From NCBI RefSeq assembly GCF_947499215.1, contig NZ_CANMNI010000002.1:1240001-1304000 (forward strand): a stretch of 64,000 bases of DNA, in the 5' to 3' direction. This DNA comes from an uncultured Pontibacter sp. (GTDB taxonomy: Bacteria > Bacteroidota > Bacteroidia > Cytophagales > Hymenobacteraceae). Shown in pieces: positions 1-7,695 of this stretch; the stretch's first letter is position 1, and each line of letters opens with the position of its first letter. Under the pieces are notes generated by a model. It did not search any database. It saw only the letters and a list, made by a program, of their open reading frames with translations, and was not told where the DNA came from. A program made the position numbers and the translations under genes.

Positions 1-36
1 ATTTAAAGACAACCCCTATATCAATAAATTATAATC

Positions 37-1617
37 ATGGCAGAAGTAAGACCTGACGAAGTATCAGCCATACTAAGAGAGCAGCTATCTGGCTTCCGTT
101 CTGAGGCAGAACTGGAAGAAGTTGGTACAGTACTGCAAGTGGGTGACGGTGTCGCTCGTATCTATGGCCTTTCCAAAGCACAGTCTGGTGAGCTATTAGA
201 GTTTGAGAACGGACTTCAGGCGCTTGTTCTGAACTTGGAAGAAGACAATGTAGGTGCCGTAATGCTTGGCGACTACAGCGAAATCAAAGAGGGTGCTACT
301 GTAAGAAGAACCAACCGTATCGCCTCTGTGAAAGTTGGTGACGGCATCATTGGCCGTGTGGTAAACACACTGGGCCAACCGATCGACGGTAAAGGTCCTG
401 TAGCTGGCGACCTGTACGAAATGCCATTGGAGCGTAAAGCACCAGGTGTGGTATTCCGTCAGCCGGTAAACGAGCCAATGCAGACTGGTATCAAGGCGAT
501 TGACTCCATGATTCCAATCGGCCGTGGCCAGCGTGAGTTGATCATCGGTGACCGTCAGACAGGTAAGTCTGCCGTTGCGATTGACACAATCCTGAACCAG
601 CGTGAGTTCTTTGAAAAAGGACAGCCTGTGTTCTGTATATATGTAGCCGTAGGTCAGAAAGCTTCAACTGTAGCACAGGTTGTGAAGTCCTTGACTGAAG
701 GTGGTGCGATGGATTACACAGTAGTAGTTGCGGCTTCTGCTTCTGATCCAGCTCCAATGCAGTTCTTTGCTCCATTTACTGGTGCGGCTATTGGTGAGTT
801 CTTCCGTGATACCGGCCGTCCTGCACTGGTTGTTTATGACGACCTTTCCAAGCAGGCCGTAGCTTACCGCGAAGTTTCTCTACTTCTTCGTCGTCCTCCA
901 GGGCGTGAAGCTTATCCTGGTGACGTATTCTACCTGCACTCCCGTCTATTGGAGCGTGCCGCTAAGGTAAACGCATCTGATGAGATCGCTCGCAACATGA
1001 ACGACTTACCAGAGTCAATCCGTCACTTGGTAAAAGGTGGTGGTTCTTTGACAGCTCTTCCGATCATCGAGACGCAGGCTGGTGACGTTTCCGCTTATAT
1101 CCCAACGAACGTGATTTCGATCACGGATGGTCAGATCTTCTTGGAGACCAACCTATTCAACTCAGGTATCCGTCCTGCGATTAACGTAGGTATCTCTGTA
1201 TCGCGTGTGGGTGGTAACGCTCAGATCAAGGCGATGAAGAAAGTATCCGGTACGCTGAAGCTTGACCAAGCGCAGTTCCGTGAACTGGAAGCGTTTGCGA
1301 AATTCGGTTCTGACCTTGATGCTGCGACTAAGCTGACAATTGAGCGTGGCCGTCGTAACCTTGAGATCCTGAAGCAGCCACAGTTCTCCCCAGTGTCAGT
1401 TTCTGAGCAGGTAGCCATTATCTACTGTGCTACAAACGGTCTGTTGGACAACGTGCCTGTATCTGAAGTTAGAACTTTCGAGAAAGACTTCCTGCGCACC
1501 ATGCGTGCTCAGCACCAAGACACATTGAACGCGCTGTTGGCCGGTAAACTGGACGACGAGACGACAGGTGTTATCAAGCAGGTAGCCAGAGAGCTTTCTG
1601 CCCGTTACAAAAAGTAA
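37..1617 (+). CDS. atpA: F1F0 ATP synthase subunit alpha
   Basis: Subunit alpha of the F1 catalytic head, on the cytoplasmic face of the inner membrane; it carries the non-catalytic nucleotide sites. Walker A (GDRQTGKS) lies at residues 171-178 and the family signature [13 protein letters not shown] near 379-391. A roughly 20-residue insertion ([18 protein letters not shown]) before [13 protein letters not shown] is, from memory, usual for Bacteroidota alpha subunits. The length of 526 aa fits the family. The ATG at 37 matches the family N-terminus. atpG follows after 69 bp, so the window opens inside an atp operon whose earlier genes lie upstream. Codon use is that of a highly expressed gene, and it contains none of the GGTATA motifs common elsewhere. 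Confidence 0.98.
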   Translation: MAEVRPDEVSAILREQLSGFRSEAELEEVGTVLQVGDGVARIYGLSKAQSGELLEFENGLQALVLNLEEDNVGAVMLGDYSEIKEGATVRRTNRIASVKVGDGIIGRVVNTLGQPIDGKGPVAGDLYEMPLERKAPGVVFRQPVNEPMQTGIKAIDSMIPIGRGQRELIIGDRQTGKSAVAIDTILNQREFFEKGQPVFCIYVAVGQKASTVAQVVKSLTEGGAMDYTVVVAASASDPAPMQFFAPFTGAAIGEFFRDTGRPALVVYDDLSKQAVAYREVSLLLRRPPGREAYPGDVFYLHSRLLERAAKVNASDEIARNMNDLPESIRHLVKGGGSLTALPIIETQAGDVSAYIPTNVISITDGQIFLETNLFNSGIRPAINVGISVSRVGGNAQIKAMKKVSGTLKLDQAQFRELEAFAKFGSDLDAATKLTIERGRRNLEILKQPQFSPVSVSEQVAIIYCATNGLLDNVPVSEVRTFEKDFLRTMRAQHQDTLNALLAGKLDDETTGVIKQVARELSARYKK

Positions 1618-1630
1618 TATTTAGTTATGA

Positions 1631-1663
1631 GTTAGAGACTGCCGGCAAGAGGCGGTCTCTAAC
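1631..1663 (+). promoter_or_regulatory. Hairpin between atpA and atpG
   Basis: Two 13-base arms (1631-1643 and 1651-1663) pair with a single G-U wobble around a 7-base loop, followed by a short T run (TTT). It fills the atpA-atpG spacer. It could set the relative expression or mRNA stability of the two subunits, or act as a leaky attenuator. The T run is too short for a convincing terminator and the operon presumably reads through. Confidence 0.5.
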
Positions 1664-1686
1664 TTTATGCTCATAACATATAAAAT

Positions 1687-2574
1687 ATGGCAAGTTTAAA
1701 AGAGGTTAGAAGCCGCATCACATCCGTATCGTCGACTCAGCAGATCACCAAAGCCATGAAAATGGTGGCGGCTGCCAAGCTAAGACGCGCTCAGGACAAC
1801 ATTCTGAGAATGCGTCCTTATGCACAGCGACTGGGTGGCATCCTGACTAACCTGTCTTCCCTGTCCGAGGGTTCGGTGTCTAATATCTACTCTGAGAAGC
1901 GCGATGCAAACAGAGTGTTGGTAATCGTGGTGACATCTGACCGTGGTCTGGCTGGTGCTTTTAACTCTAACATTATTAAAGCAGCCAACTACTTGGCGCA
2001 GAATAAGTACCGCAGCCAACTGGAAGCTGGTAACCTGACTTTCCTGACGATTGGCCGCAAAGGCTTTGAAGCACTGAGCAAGCGTGGTTATAAAGTGATA
2101 GGTGACTACACCGGAACTTTCTCCAGTTTGTCATTCGACACTGTGCGCGTAGCCGCTGAGCGTGCTATGAACGGTTTTGTGGCAGGTGAATTTGACCAAG
2201 TAGACCTCATTTATAATGAGTTCAAAAACGTGGCCACTCAGATTGTGCGTACGGAGCAGTTCCTGCCAATCGAAGAGAAGCCAGTGGAAGAAACAGCCAA
2301 CGCCACCATTCCGGACTATGCCTTTGAACCATCGAAAGAGCAGATCATAGAGGAACTTATACCGAAATCGTTGAAGATTCAGGTATACAAAGCCGTGCTG
2401 GAGTCTAACGCTTCGGAGCACGGTGCCCGAATGACCGCTATGGACAAAGCGACAGAAAACGCTGGCGAACTTCTGAAAGAGCTAAAGCTGACATACAACA
2501 GGACGCGTCAGGCGGCCATCACCAAAGAGATTCTAGAGATCGTGGGTGGTGCAGAGGCGCTTGCTTCAGAATAA
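1687..2574 (+). CDS. atpG: F1F0 ATP synthase subunit gamma
   Basis: Gamma subunit, the central rotating shaft of F1 that couples proton flow through F0 to ATP synthesis. Both coiled-coil ends that form the shaft are present: the N-terminal helix with the family pattern IRS/RIT..STQQITKAMKMVAAAKLRRAQ (residues 8-38) and the C-terminal helix with MTAMDKATENAGELL and TRQAAITKEILEIVGGAEAL near the end. The length of 295 aa is normal. It follows atpA in the same orientation, and a strong terminator lies 25 bp after its stop, so this is the end of the local atp transcript. In this arrangement atpD and atpC are not adjacent and must lie elsewhere. Confidence 0.97.
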   Translation: MASLKEVRSRITSVSSTQQITKAMKMVAAAKLRRAQDNILRMRPYAQRLGGILTNLSSLSEGSVSNIYSEKRDANRVLVIVVTSDRGLAGAFNSNIIKAANYLAQNKYRSQLEAGNLTFLTIGRKGFEALSKRGYKVIGDYTGTFSSLSFDTVRVAAERAMNGFVAGEFDQVDLIYNEFKNVATQIVRTEQFLPIEEKPVEETANATIPDYAFEPSKEQIIEELIPKSLKIQVYKAVLESNASEHGARMTAMDKATENAGELLKELKLTYNRTRQAAITKEILEIVGGAEALASE

Positions 2575-2599
2575 GAAGAAAGTCAACCAATATAAAAGC

Positions 2600-2633
2600 A
2601 ACGCCCATCAACTCCGGTGGGCGTTCTTTTTTT
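2600..2633 (+). terminator. Intrinsic terminator after atpG
   Basis: An 8-bp perfect stem AACGCCCA/TGGGCGTT (2600-2607 and 2618-2625) is followed by a run of seven T after one C. It ends the atpA-atpG transcript. Confidence 0.85.
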
Positions 2634-2724
2634 GGGGATATAATACACTTGTGTTATATTTTTGTTAAAACATCGATAGGAGTTTGCTACAGAGTGAAAA
2701 GACTGTAGTTCAACGCTATCTTTG
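2632..2724 (+). promoter_or_regulatory. Two candidate Bacteroidota promoters for the PafA-like gene
   Basis: The first candidate has TTTG at 2632-2635, a 21-base spacer and TATTTTTG at 2657-2664, matching the Bacteroidota -33/-7 pattern but overlapping the atpG terminator tail. The second has a perfect -7 box TATCTTTG at 2717-2724, only 20 bp before the ATG, but no TTTG at the right distance. Either could drive the gene at 2745. The second would give a leader of roughly 15 bases. Confidence 0.45.
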
Positions 2725-2744
2725 AGGAAACCAACTACATACAC

Positions 2745-4439
2745 ATGAAGAAAGTACGATCCGGGTTAAAGGCACTTGTGGCAGTGGTGCTAGTAGTAAG
2801 TATGCAAGCCTGCGCTTCTACAACAAGCAACGCATCTGCTGACAAGACAGTAACTTCGGTACACGGTGTGGAGTCTCGCCCGAAACTGGTGGTGGGCATT
2901 GTGGTGGATCAAATGCGCTACGACTTTCTGTACCGCTACTGGGACAAGTATAGTGAAGGTGGTTTCAAGCGCTTGGTTCGCCAAGGCTATAATTTCAAAA
3001 ATACACAGTATAGCTATGTGCCAACCTACACTGGTCCGGGCCATGCTTCTATCTATACCGGAAGCGTTCCGGCTCTAAATGGCATTATAGGAAACTCTTG
3101 GTATGACCGTAATACCGGTGCATCGATTTACTGTGTAGAGGACAAGTCTGTCAAGACTGTGGGGAGTACTTCAGACGCAGGATTAATGTCTCCCAAAAAT
3201 CTGCTGACCACTACTATTACGGATGAGCTTCGCCTGTCGAACAACATGCAGTCGAAGGTGGTGGGGATTGCGCTGAAAGATAGAGGCGCCGTATTACCAG
3301 CTGGCCACACGGCTAACGGAGCCTATTGGTTCGACTCACCATCCGGCAATTGGATCACCAGCACGTTCTATGCCAACGAACTGCCTGCATGGGTGCAGGA
3401 GTTTAACAACCAAAAACATCCGGACAAGCTTTTAAGTGAAGTGTGGAACACTTTGCTGCCTATAGAACAGTACACTGAAAGCACAGCGGATGACGTGGAA
3501 TGGGAACGCCCCCTGTCGGGTGAGGATCGCCCTGTATTCCCGCATAACATACCAGCCATACGCAAAAAAGATTATGAGCTGATCCGCTCTATACCTGCAG
3601 GAAACACGTTGACCACAGATTTTGCATTGGCGGCGTTGCAGGGGGAGAACATGGGCAAAGGAAACCACACCGATTTTCTGGCGCTTAGCTACTCCACCCC
3701 AGACTACACAGGCCATTCATTCGGCCCTAATTCCATCGAAGTGCAGGACATATACCTGCGTCTTGACCGGGAAATTGAAGAGCTGATTAATGTGCTGGAA
3801 AAAGAGATTGGGAAGGACAACCTGCTAATCTTCCTAACAGCTGACCATGGCGCGGCTCATGTGCCGGCCTACATGGAATCCCACAACATTCCGGCAGGTA
3901 TAGCCACATCAAGCATCATGCGTGACTCCTTGGAGCAGCACCTGAACAAAATGTTTGGCAAGGGCCGCTGGGTAGAGCGCTATACCAACCAACAGGTATA
4001 CCTAGACCGTAAGACGATAGAGGGTAAGAAGCTTAACAGAATTGAAGTACAGGAAGCCGCAGCCAACTACGTCATGCGATTTGATGGCATTGCAAGAGCG
4101 ATTTCTGCCGATGCTATACAGCGTGCAGGATGGGCGAGTGGCCTGATGTCGCGTTTGGAGAGCGGCTATAACGCGCAGCGCTCCGGCGACGTGATCGTGG
4201 TACTGCAGCCGGGCTGGTTTGAAGGCTACGGCAGTGGTCCGCAAAAAGGCACGACACACGGATCCTACAGCAACTACGACACGCATGTGCCGCTGGTGTG
4301 GTATGGCTGGAAGGTGAAACCCGGTGAAAGCTCCATAGAAGCGGCCGTGGCTGACATAGCGCCTACCATCGCTTCGTGGCTTTACATACAGGAACCTAAC
4401 GGAAGCGTCGGGAAGCCTTTGCAAGAATTTATGAAATAA
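2745..4439 (+). CDS. PafA-type alkaline phosphatase superfamily lipoprotein
   Basis: Secreted phosphomonoesterase or phosphodiesterase of the alkaline phosphatase superfamily, closest in memory to PafA of flavobacteria. The N-terminus is a lipoprotein signal with the acylated Cys at 22 (MQAC). The metal site is visible: Asp55 in VVDQMRYD, the nucleophile Thr in PTYTGPGHAS (residues 93-102), DYTGHS, the TADHGAAH motif and the late THGSYSNYDTHVP histidines. Length is 564 aa. It stands between the atp terminator and inorganic pyrophosphatase, 51 bp away, so the two may be cotranscribed and both release phosphate. It may act in phosphate scavenging at the outer membrane. Whether the substrate is a monoester or a diester cannot be decided by eye. 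Confidence 0.88.
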   Translation: MKKVRSGLKALVAVVLVVSMQACASTTSNASADKTVTSVHGVESRPKLVVGIVVDQMRYDFLYRYWDKYSEGGFKRLVRQGYNFKNTQYSYVPTYTGPGHASIYTGSVPALNGIIGNSWYDRNTGASIYCVEDKSVKTVGSTSDAGLMSPKNLLTTTITDELRLSNNMQSKVVGIALKDRGAVLPAGHTANGAYWFDSPSGNWITSTFYANELPAWVQEFNNQKHPDKLLSEVWNTLLPIEQYTESTADDVEWERPLSGEDRPVFPHNIPAIRKKDYELIRSIPAGNTLTTDFALAALQGENMGKGNHTDFLALSYSTPDYTGHSFGPNSIEVQDIYLRLDREIEELINVLEKEIGKDNLLIFLTADHGAAHVPAYMESHNIPAGIATSSIMRDSLEQHLNKMFGKGRWVERYTNQQVYLDRKTIEGKKLNRIEVQEAAANYVMRFDGIARAISADAIQRAGWASGLMSRLESGYNAQRSGDVIVVLQPGWFEGYGSGPQKGTTHGSYSNYDTHVPLVWYGWKVKPGESSIEAAVADIAPTIASWLYIQEPNGSVGKPLQEFMK

Positions 4440-4490
4440 CATTATATGCTGGAGCAATGGGCTCGGCAACGTTTTTAGAATAAGATTATA

Positions 4491-5060
4491 ATGATGGAGA
4501 ATTTAGAAAGAAATAACCCATGGCATAGCGTAAGCTATGGTGAAGAGGCCCCGGCAGTCGTTACTGCCATTATTGAGATTCCGAAGGGTTCGAAAGCCAA
4601 GTACGAACTGGACAAAGAAAGCGGTATGCTGAAATTGGACCGCGTGCTTTTCTCGTCGGTGAACTACCCTGCCAACTACGGATTTATACCTAAGACATAC
4701 TGCGACGACAAAGACCCGCTTGATATTCTGGTGATCTGCTCGCTTGATGTGGTTCCTATGTGTTTGATCGACGCGAAGGTGATCGGTGTGATGCGCATGA
4801 TCGACAACAACGAGGAAGACGACAAGATCATCGCCGTGGCTAACAACGACATGTCGGTACGCCACATCAACGATATCTCTGAGTTGCCGCCGCACACGCT
4901 ATTGGAAATGCGCCGTTTCTTTGAAGACTACAAAAAACTGGAGCACAAAGAGGTAATCGTAGAGCAGTTCCTCGGTCGTGAGCCAGCTTACGAGATTATC
5001 GAAGAGAGCATTAGACTTTACAATGCCACTTTCGGCGAAACCGAACCAAAGACAATCTAA
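4491..5060 (+). CDS. ppa: Inorganic pyrophosphatase (family I)
   Basis: Soluble cytoplasmic enzyme that hydrolyses pyrophosphate to two phosphates and so pulls biosynthetic reactions forward. The family I signature is present as DDKDPLDIL (residues 77-85), with the upstream [14 protein letters not shown] strand and a later conserved Asp-rich NNEEDDK stretch. Length is 189 aa, within the usual 170-200. Two ATG codons are adjacent (4491 and 4494); either can start the protein. A terminator lies 18 bp after the stop. Confidence 0.96.
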   Translation: MMENLERNNPWHSVSYGEEAPAVVTAIIEIPKGSKAKYELDKESGMLKLDRVLFSSVNYPANYGFIPKTYCDDKDPLDILVICSLDVVPMCLIDAKVIGVMRMIDNNEEDDKIIAVANNDMSVRHINDISELPPHTLLEMRRFFEDYKKLEHKEVIVEQFLGREPAYEIIEESIRLYNATFGETEPKTI

Positions 5061-5078
5061 GCCTTTACCTTTCCTGAT

Positions 5079-5116
5079 AAGCCTGACGTAGCGTTACACC
5101 TGCATCAGGCTTTTTT
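5079..5116 (+). terminator. Intrinsic terminator after ppa
   Basis: Stem AAGCCTGA/TCAGGCTT (5079-5086 with 5105-5112) with a run of six T at 5111-5116. Confidence 0.8.
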
Positions 5117-5133
5117 CATTTAAGGATACGCTA

Positions 5134-5141
5134 TACCTTTG
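5134..5141 (+). promoter_or_regulatory. Candidate -7 box TACCTTTG
   Basis: A perfect TAnnTTTG box within CTATACCTTTG, 32 bp before the GTG start at 5174. No clear TTTG lies 19-21 bases upstream; the ppa terminator T run is there instead. The box overlaps one copy of the window-wide TATACC motif. Confidence 0.45.
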
Positions 5142-5173
5142 AACGCTGCGCCCTATTTGCGTAATGCATAAGA

Positions 5174-6061
5174 GTGAGAGATAGAAACCATACCGTGACG
5201 GAAAACAACAGCAGTGCTGCGCTGGCTTGGATCAAAGCCGGGGTGGAGGCGTTGCTGTACAGCAGCGTGTTCATTTCGCTCTGCGCTTTTGGCCTCACAG
5301 TGGAAACCTATCTGCTCACCGGACTGGAGGTGTCTTTGCCGATGGCGGGCTTTGTGTTTCTGGCCACGCTCTTTACCTACAACATAAGCAGCCTACAGCG
5401 AACATGGCATGGCTGGAGCGCTGCACGGCATCACCAATCTTGGGTCATACGACACCAACAGCAACTGGCTATACTGGCCTTGCTGAGTCTATCCGGTGCC
5501 ATTGCCCTGTTTTTCATCTACAGACTGCGGATTAACCTGTGGTTTGTGCTGGTACTGGCTTTCGTGTCAGTGGGGTATACGGTGCCGCTGCTTTACAAGC
5601 GCATCAGGCCTTTCAGAAGCGTGCCCTTGCTAAAAGTGTTTCTGATCGCTTTGGTGTGGTCTGCTGTAACCGTACTCTTTCCGCTGATAGATGCCGGAGT
5701 GACAACAGATAACGCTGTGCTGGTGCTCTGGCTGCGGCGCTTCCTGTTCATACTGGCGCTGGCGCTCCTGTTTGATATCCGAGACTATACCTACGACCGA
5801 AGTACCCGCACACTCACTTTTCCGGGGCTGATCGGGGAAGGCTATACCCGTTTGCTTTCACTAGCGCTGCTGTTGCTATACCTGTTGCTCATAATTGGTA
5901 CAGAAGAAGGGAGGGTGATGGTTAGTCTGCTAGCTGGAACGCTGGTGGCGGGATTAATTGTGTGGAATGCTTCGGAAGAGAAGCCCAGAATATACTATGC
6001 CCTGTTAGCTGACGGCGCTATGCTGGTACACTTCGCCTTCGTTTATTTAGCCATCTCCTGA
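5174..6061 (+). CDS. UbiA-superfamily prenyltransferase-like membrane protein
   Basis: Polytopic membrane protein of 295 aa with eight or nine hydrophobic segments. The second Asp motif typical of UbiA enzymes is present as DIRDYTYDRSTRT (from about residue 201). The first, normally NxxxDxxxD, is replaced by TYNISSLQR (68-76), so the usual metal/diphosphate pair is incomplete. UbiA enzymes attach isoprenoid chains to aromatic or other acceptors; this one may have an altered or lost activity. Start is GTG at 5174 (GTG AGA GAT), since no in-frame ATG precedes the first membrane segment. The 3' end overlaps nnr tail-to-tail by 19 bp. Confidence 0.7.
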   Translation: MRDRNHTVTENNSSAALAWIKAGVEALLYSSVFISLCAFGLTVETYLLTGLEVSLPMAGFVFLATLFTYNISSLQRTWHGWSAARHHQSWVIRHQQQLAILALLSLSGAIALFFIYRLRINLWFVLVLAFVSVGYTVPLLYKRIRPFRSVPLLKVFLIALVWSAVTVLFPLIDAGVTTDNAVLVLWLRRFLFILALALLFDIRDYTYDRSTRTLTFPGLIGEGYTRLLSLALLLLYLLLIIGTEEGRVMVSLLAGTLVAGLIVWNASEEKPRIYYALLADGAMLVHFAFVYLAIS

Positions 6062-7569
6062 GAGCGGCTCAGGCACTGGAAAGCCTGCGGAAGCTGTTCG
6101 ATCACATCAGAAGCGATTAACGAAATCTCCCCAACAGCAGCCTTGGCCAGATCGCCCGCCAAGCCGTGCACGTACACACCCAGTATACAGGCATCCTTCA
6201 AGCTGTACTGCTGCGCGACCAAAGCCGTGATAATGCCGGTCAGTACATCGCCTGTGCCTCCGGTAGCCATTCCCGCATTGCCGGTCGTGTTAAAAAAGAT
6301 ATCGCCGTCTGGTGTGGCAATAGCCGAGTGGCTCCCTTTTAGGACTATATAGCAGTGGTATACCCGACAAAACTCCCGCATCTCCTCCAGACGCTCGTAC
6401 TCATTCTTGCTTTCGCAGACAAGCCGCTCAAATTCCTTTGGGTGAGGTGTGAAGATTACCTTGTCCTTGGGGAGTTGGGCTTTGAGTTTGTCGCTGCTGG
6501 CAATCAGGTTGATGGCATCGGCATCGATCACCAGTGGTTTATCGGAAGTCGCAAGAAGCTGGCCAAGCAGGGTTTTGGTCATGCGCTCCGTGCCTATACC
6601 CGGTCCTATACCGATGGCGTTGTGTTTGTCTATTTGCTCGGGGAGTTTAGATACATGCTTGCGGTGTTGGTCCGGTAGTAACATCGCTTCGGGCACGGCG
6701 GTCTGTAGCACATCATAACCGATGCTAGGTACTTGCACTGAAAGTAGGCCAACCCCGCTGCGCAAGCAGGCCCGCGCAGCCAGTACAGCGGCGCCTATTT
6801 TACCATAGCCGCCACAGATTAGCAGGGCATGCCCAAAGGTGCCTTTGTGCGAGAATTTGCTACGCGGCTTCAACAAACGCTGCACTTCCTGCTGTGTGGT
6901 ATAATGGAAACTGGTATTGGCCTCCTCAATGTAGCCCGGACTTAACCCAATCGACACCACATGCCAATCACCCACATACCGCTCGTGCTGCGGAAGGAAG
7001 AAAGCCAGCTTGGGCAATTCAAAACTGACCGTGTGTGTAGCCTGCACCATAGCGCCTTCGCCGGGTGTCTGCTTGTCGGTGTAGAGACCGGAGGGTATAT
7101 CAATCGCCGTGATAGAGGCCCTGCTATCGTTAAGGTGGTTAATAACATCGGCAAACAGGCCCGTGACTGGTCGGGTAAGGCCTGTACCAAACAAGGCATC
7201 GATCACACAGACTTCGGCAGGTATAGCGGGCAGGTCATCTTTGCTGTTGATGGTATGCGGTGGCACTTCGTGCGGCAATCTGTCGCGGTTGATCTGAAAG
7301 TCCCCGGAGGTCTTGCTCCCTTCGTTCACAAGGTATACCTGCACATCGTAGAGGCGCTGGTGCAGGAGCCGGGCAACCACCAGTCCGTCGCCACCGTTGT
7401 TGCCGGGGCCGCAGAAGATGTAGATAGGGCGCTCTGGTGTAAATTTGTTTTCAAACCACCCGGTAAAAGCCCTTCCTGCCCGCTCCATTAGTTCCACAGA
7501 GGCAATGCCTTCCTCACGGATGGTTTGTGCATCGGCTTCTCGGGTCTGGTCTGCAGAAAGGATCTTCAT
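6043..7569 (-). CDS. nnr: Bifunctional NAD(P)H-hydrate epimerase / ADP-dependent dehydratase
   Basis: Metabolite-repair enzyme that rescues hydrated NADH and NADPH. The N-terminal YjeF_N epimerase domain (about 1-220) shows the Rossmann-like motif GPGNNGGDG at 54-62. The C-terminal ribokinase-like dehydratase (about 230-500) shows VIDADAIN and the GGTGDVLTG nucleotide motif near 440. Length of 508 aa is normal for the fused form. Acts in the cytoplasm. Its stop lies inside the 3' end of the convergent UbiA-like gene. The upstream gene on the same strand ends 126 bp away. Confidence 0.95.
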   Translation of the reverse strand: MKILSADQTREADAQTIREEGIASVELMERAGRAFTGWFENKFTPERPIYIFCGPGNNGGDGLVVARLLHQRLYDVQVYLVNEGSKTSGDFQINRDRLPHEVPPHTINSKDDLPAIPAEVCVIDALFGTGLTRPVTGLFADVINHLNDSRASITAIDIPSGLYTDKQTPGEGAMVQATHTVSFELPKLAFFLPQHERYVGDWHVVSIGLSPGYIEEANTSFHYTTQQEVQRLLKPRSKFSHKGTFGHALLICGGYGKIGAAVLAARACLRSGVGLLSVQVPSIGYDVLQTAVPEAMLLPDQHRKHVSKLPEQIDKHNAIGIGPGIGTERMTKTLLGQLLATSDKPLVIDADAINLIASSDKLKAQLPKDKVIFTPHPKEFERLVCESKNEYERLEEMREFCRVYHCYIVLKGSHSAIATPDGDIFFNTTGNAGMATGGTGDVLTGIITALVAQQYSLKDACILGVYVHGLAGDLAKAAVGEISLIASDVIEQLPQAFQCLSRSQEMAK

Positions 7570-7695
7570 ATCTGTTTTCTATACTATGGATGTGTAAGAT
7601 GGTTGTGTTGGTAGCTGCAGTTGCCGCACCTTTCCTGTTGCCTAAGGAGAGGATTGGAGGATTACCCAGCAGGGCTAGATAGTTCGTTTCGAACC

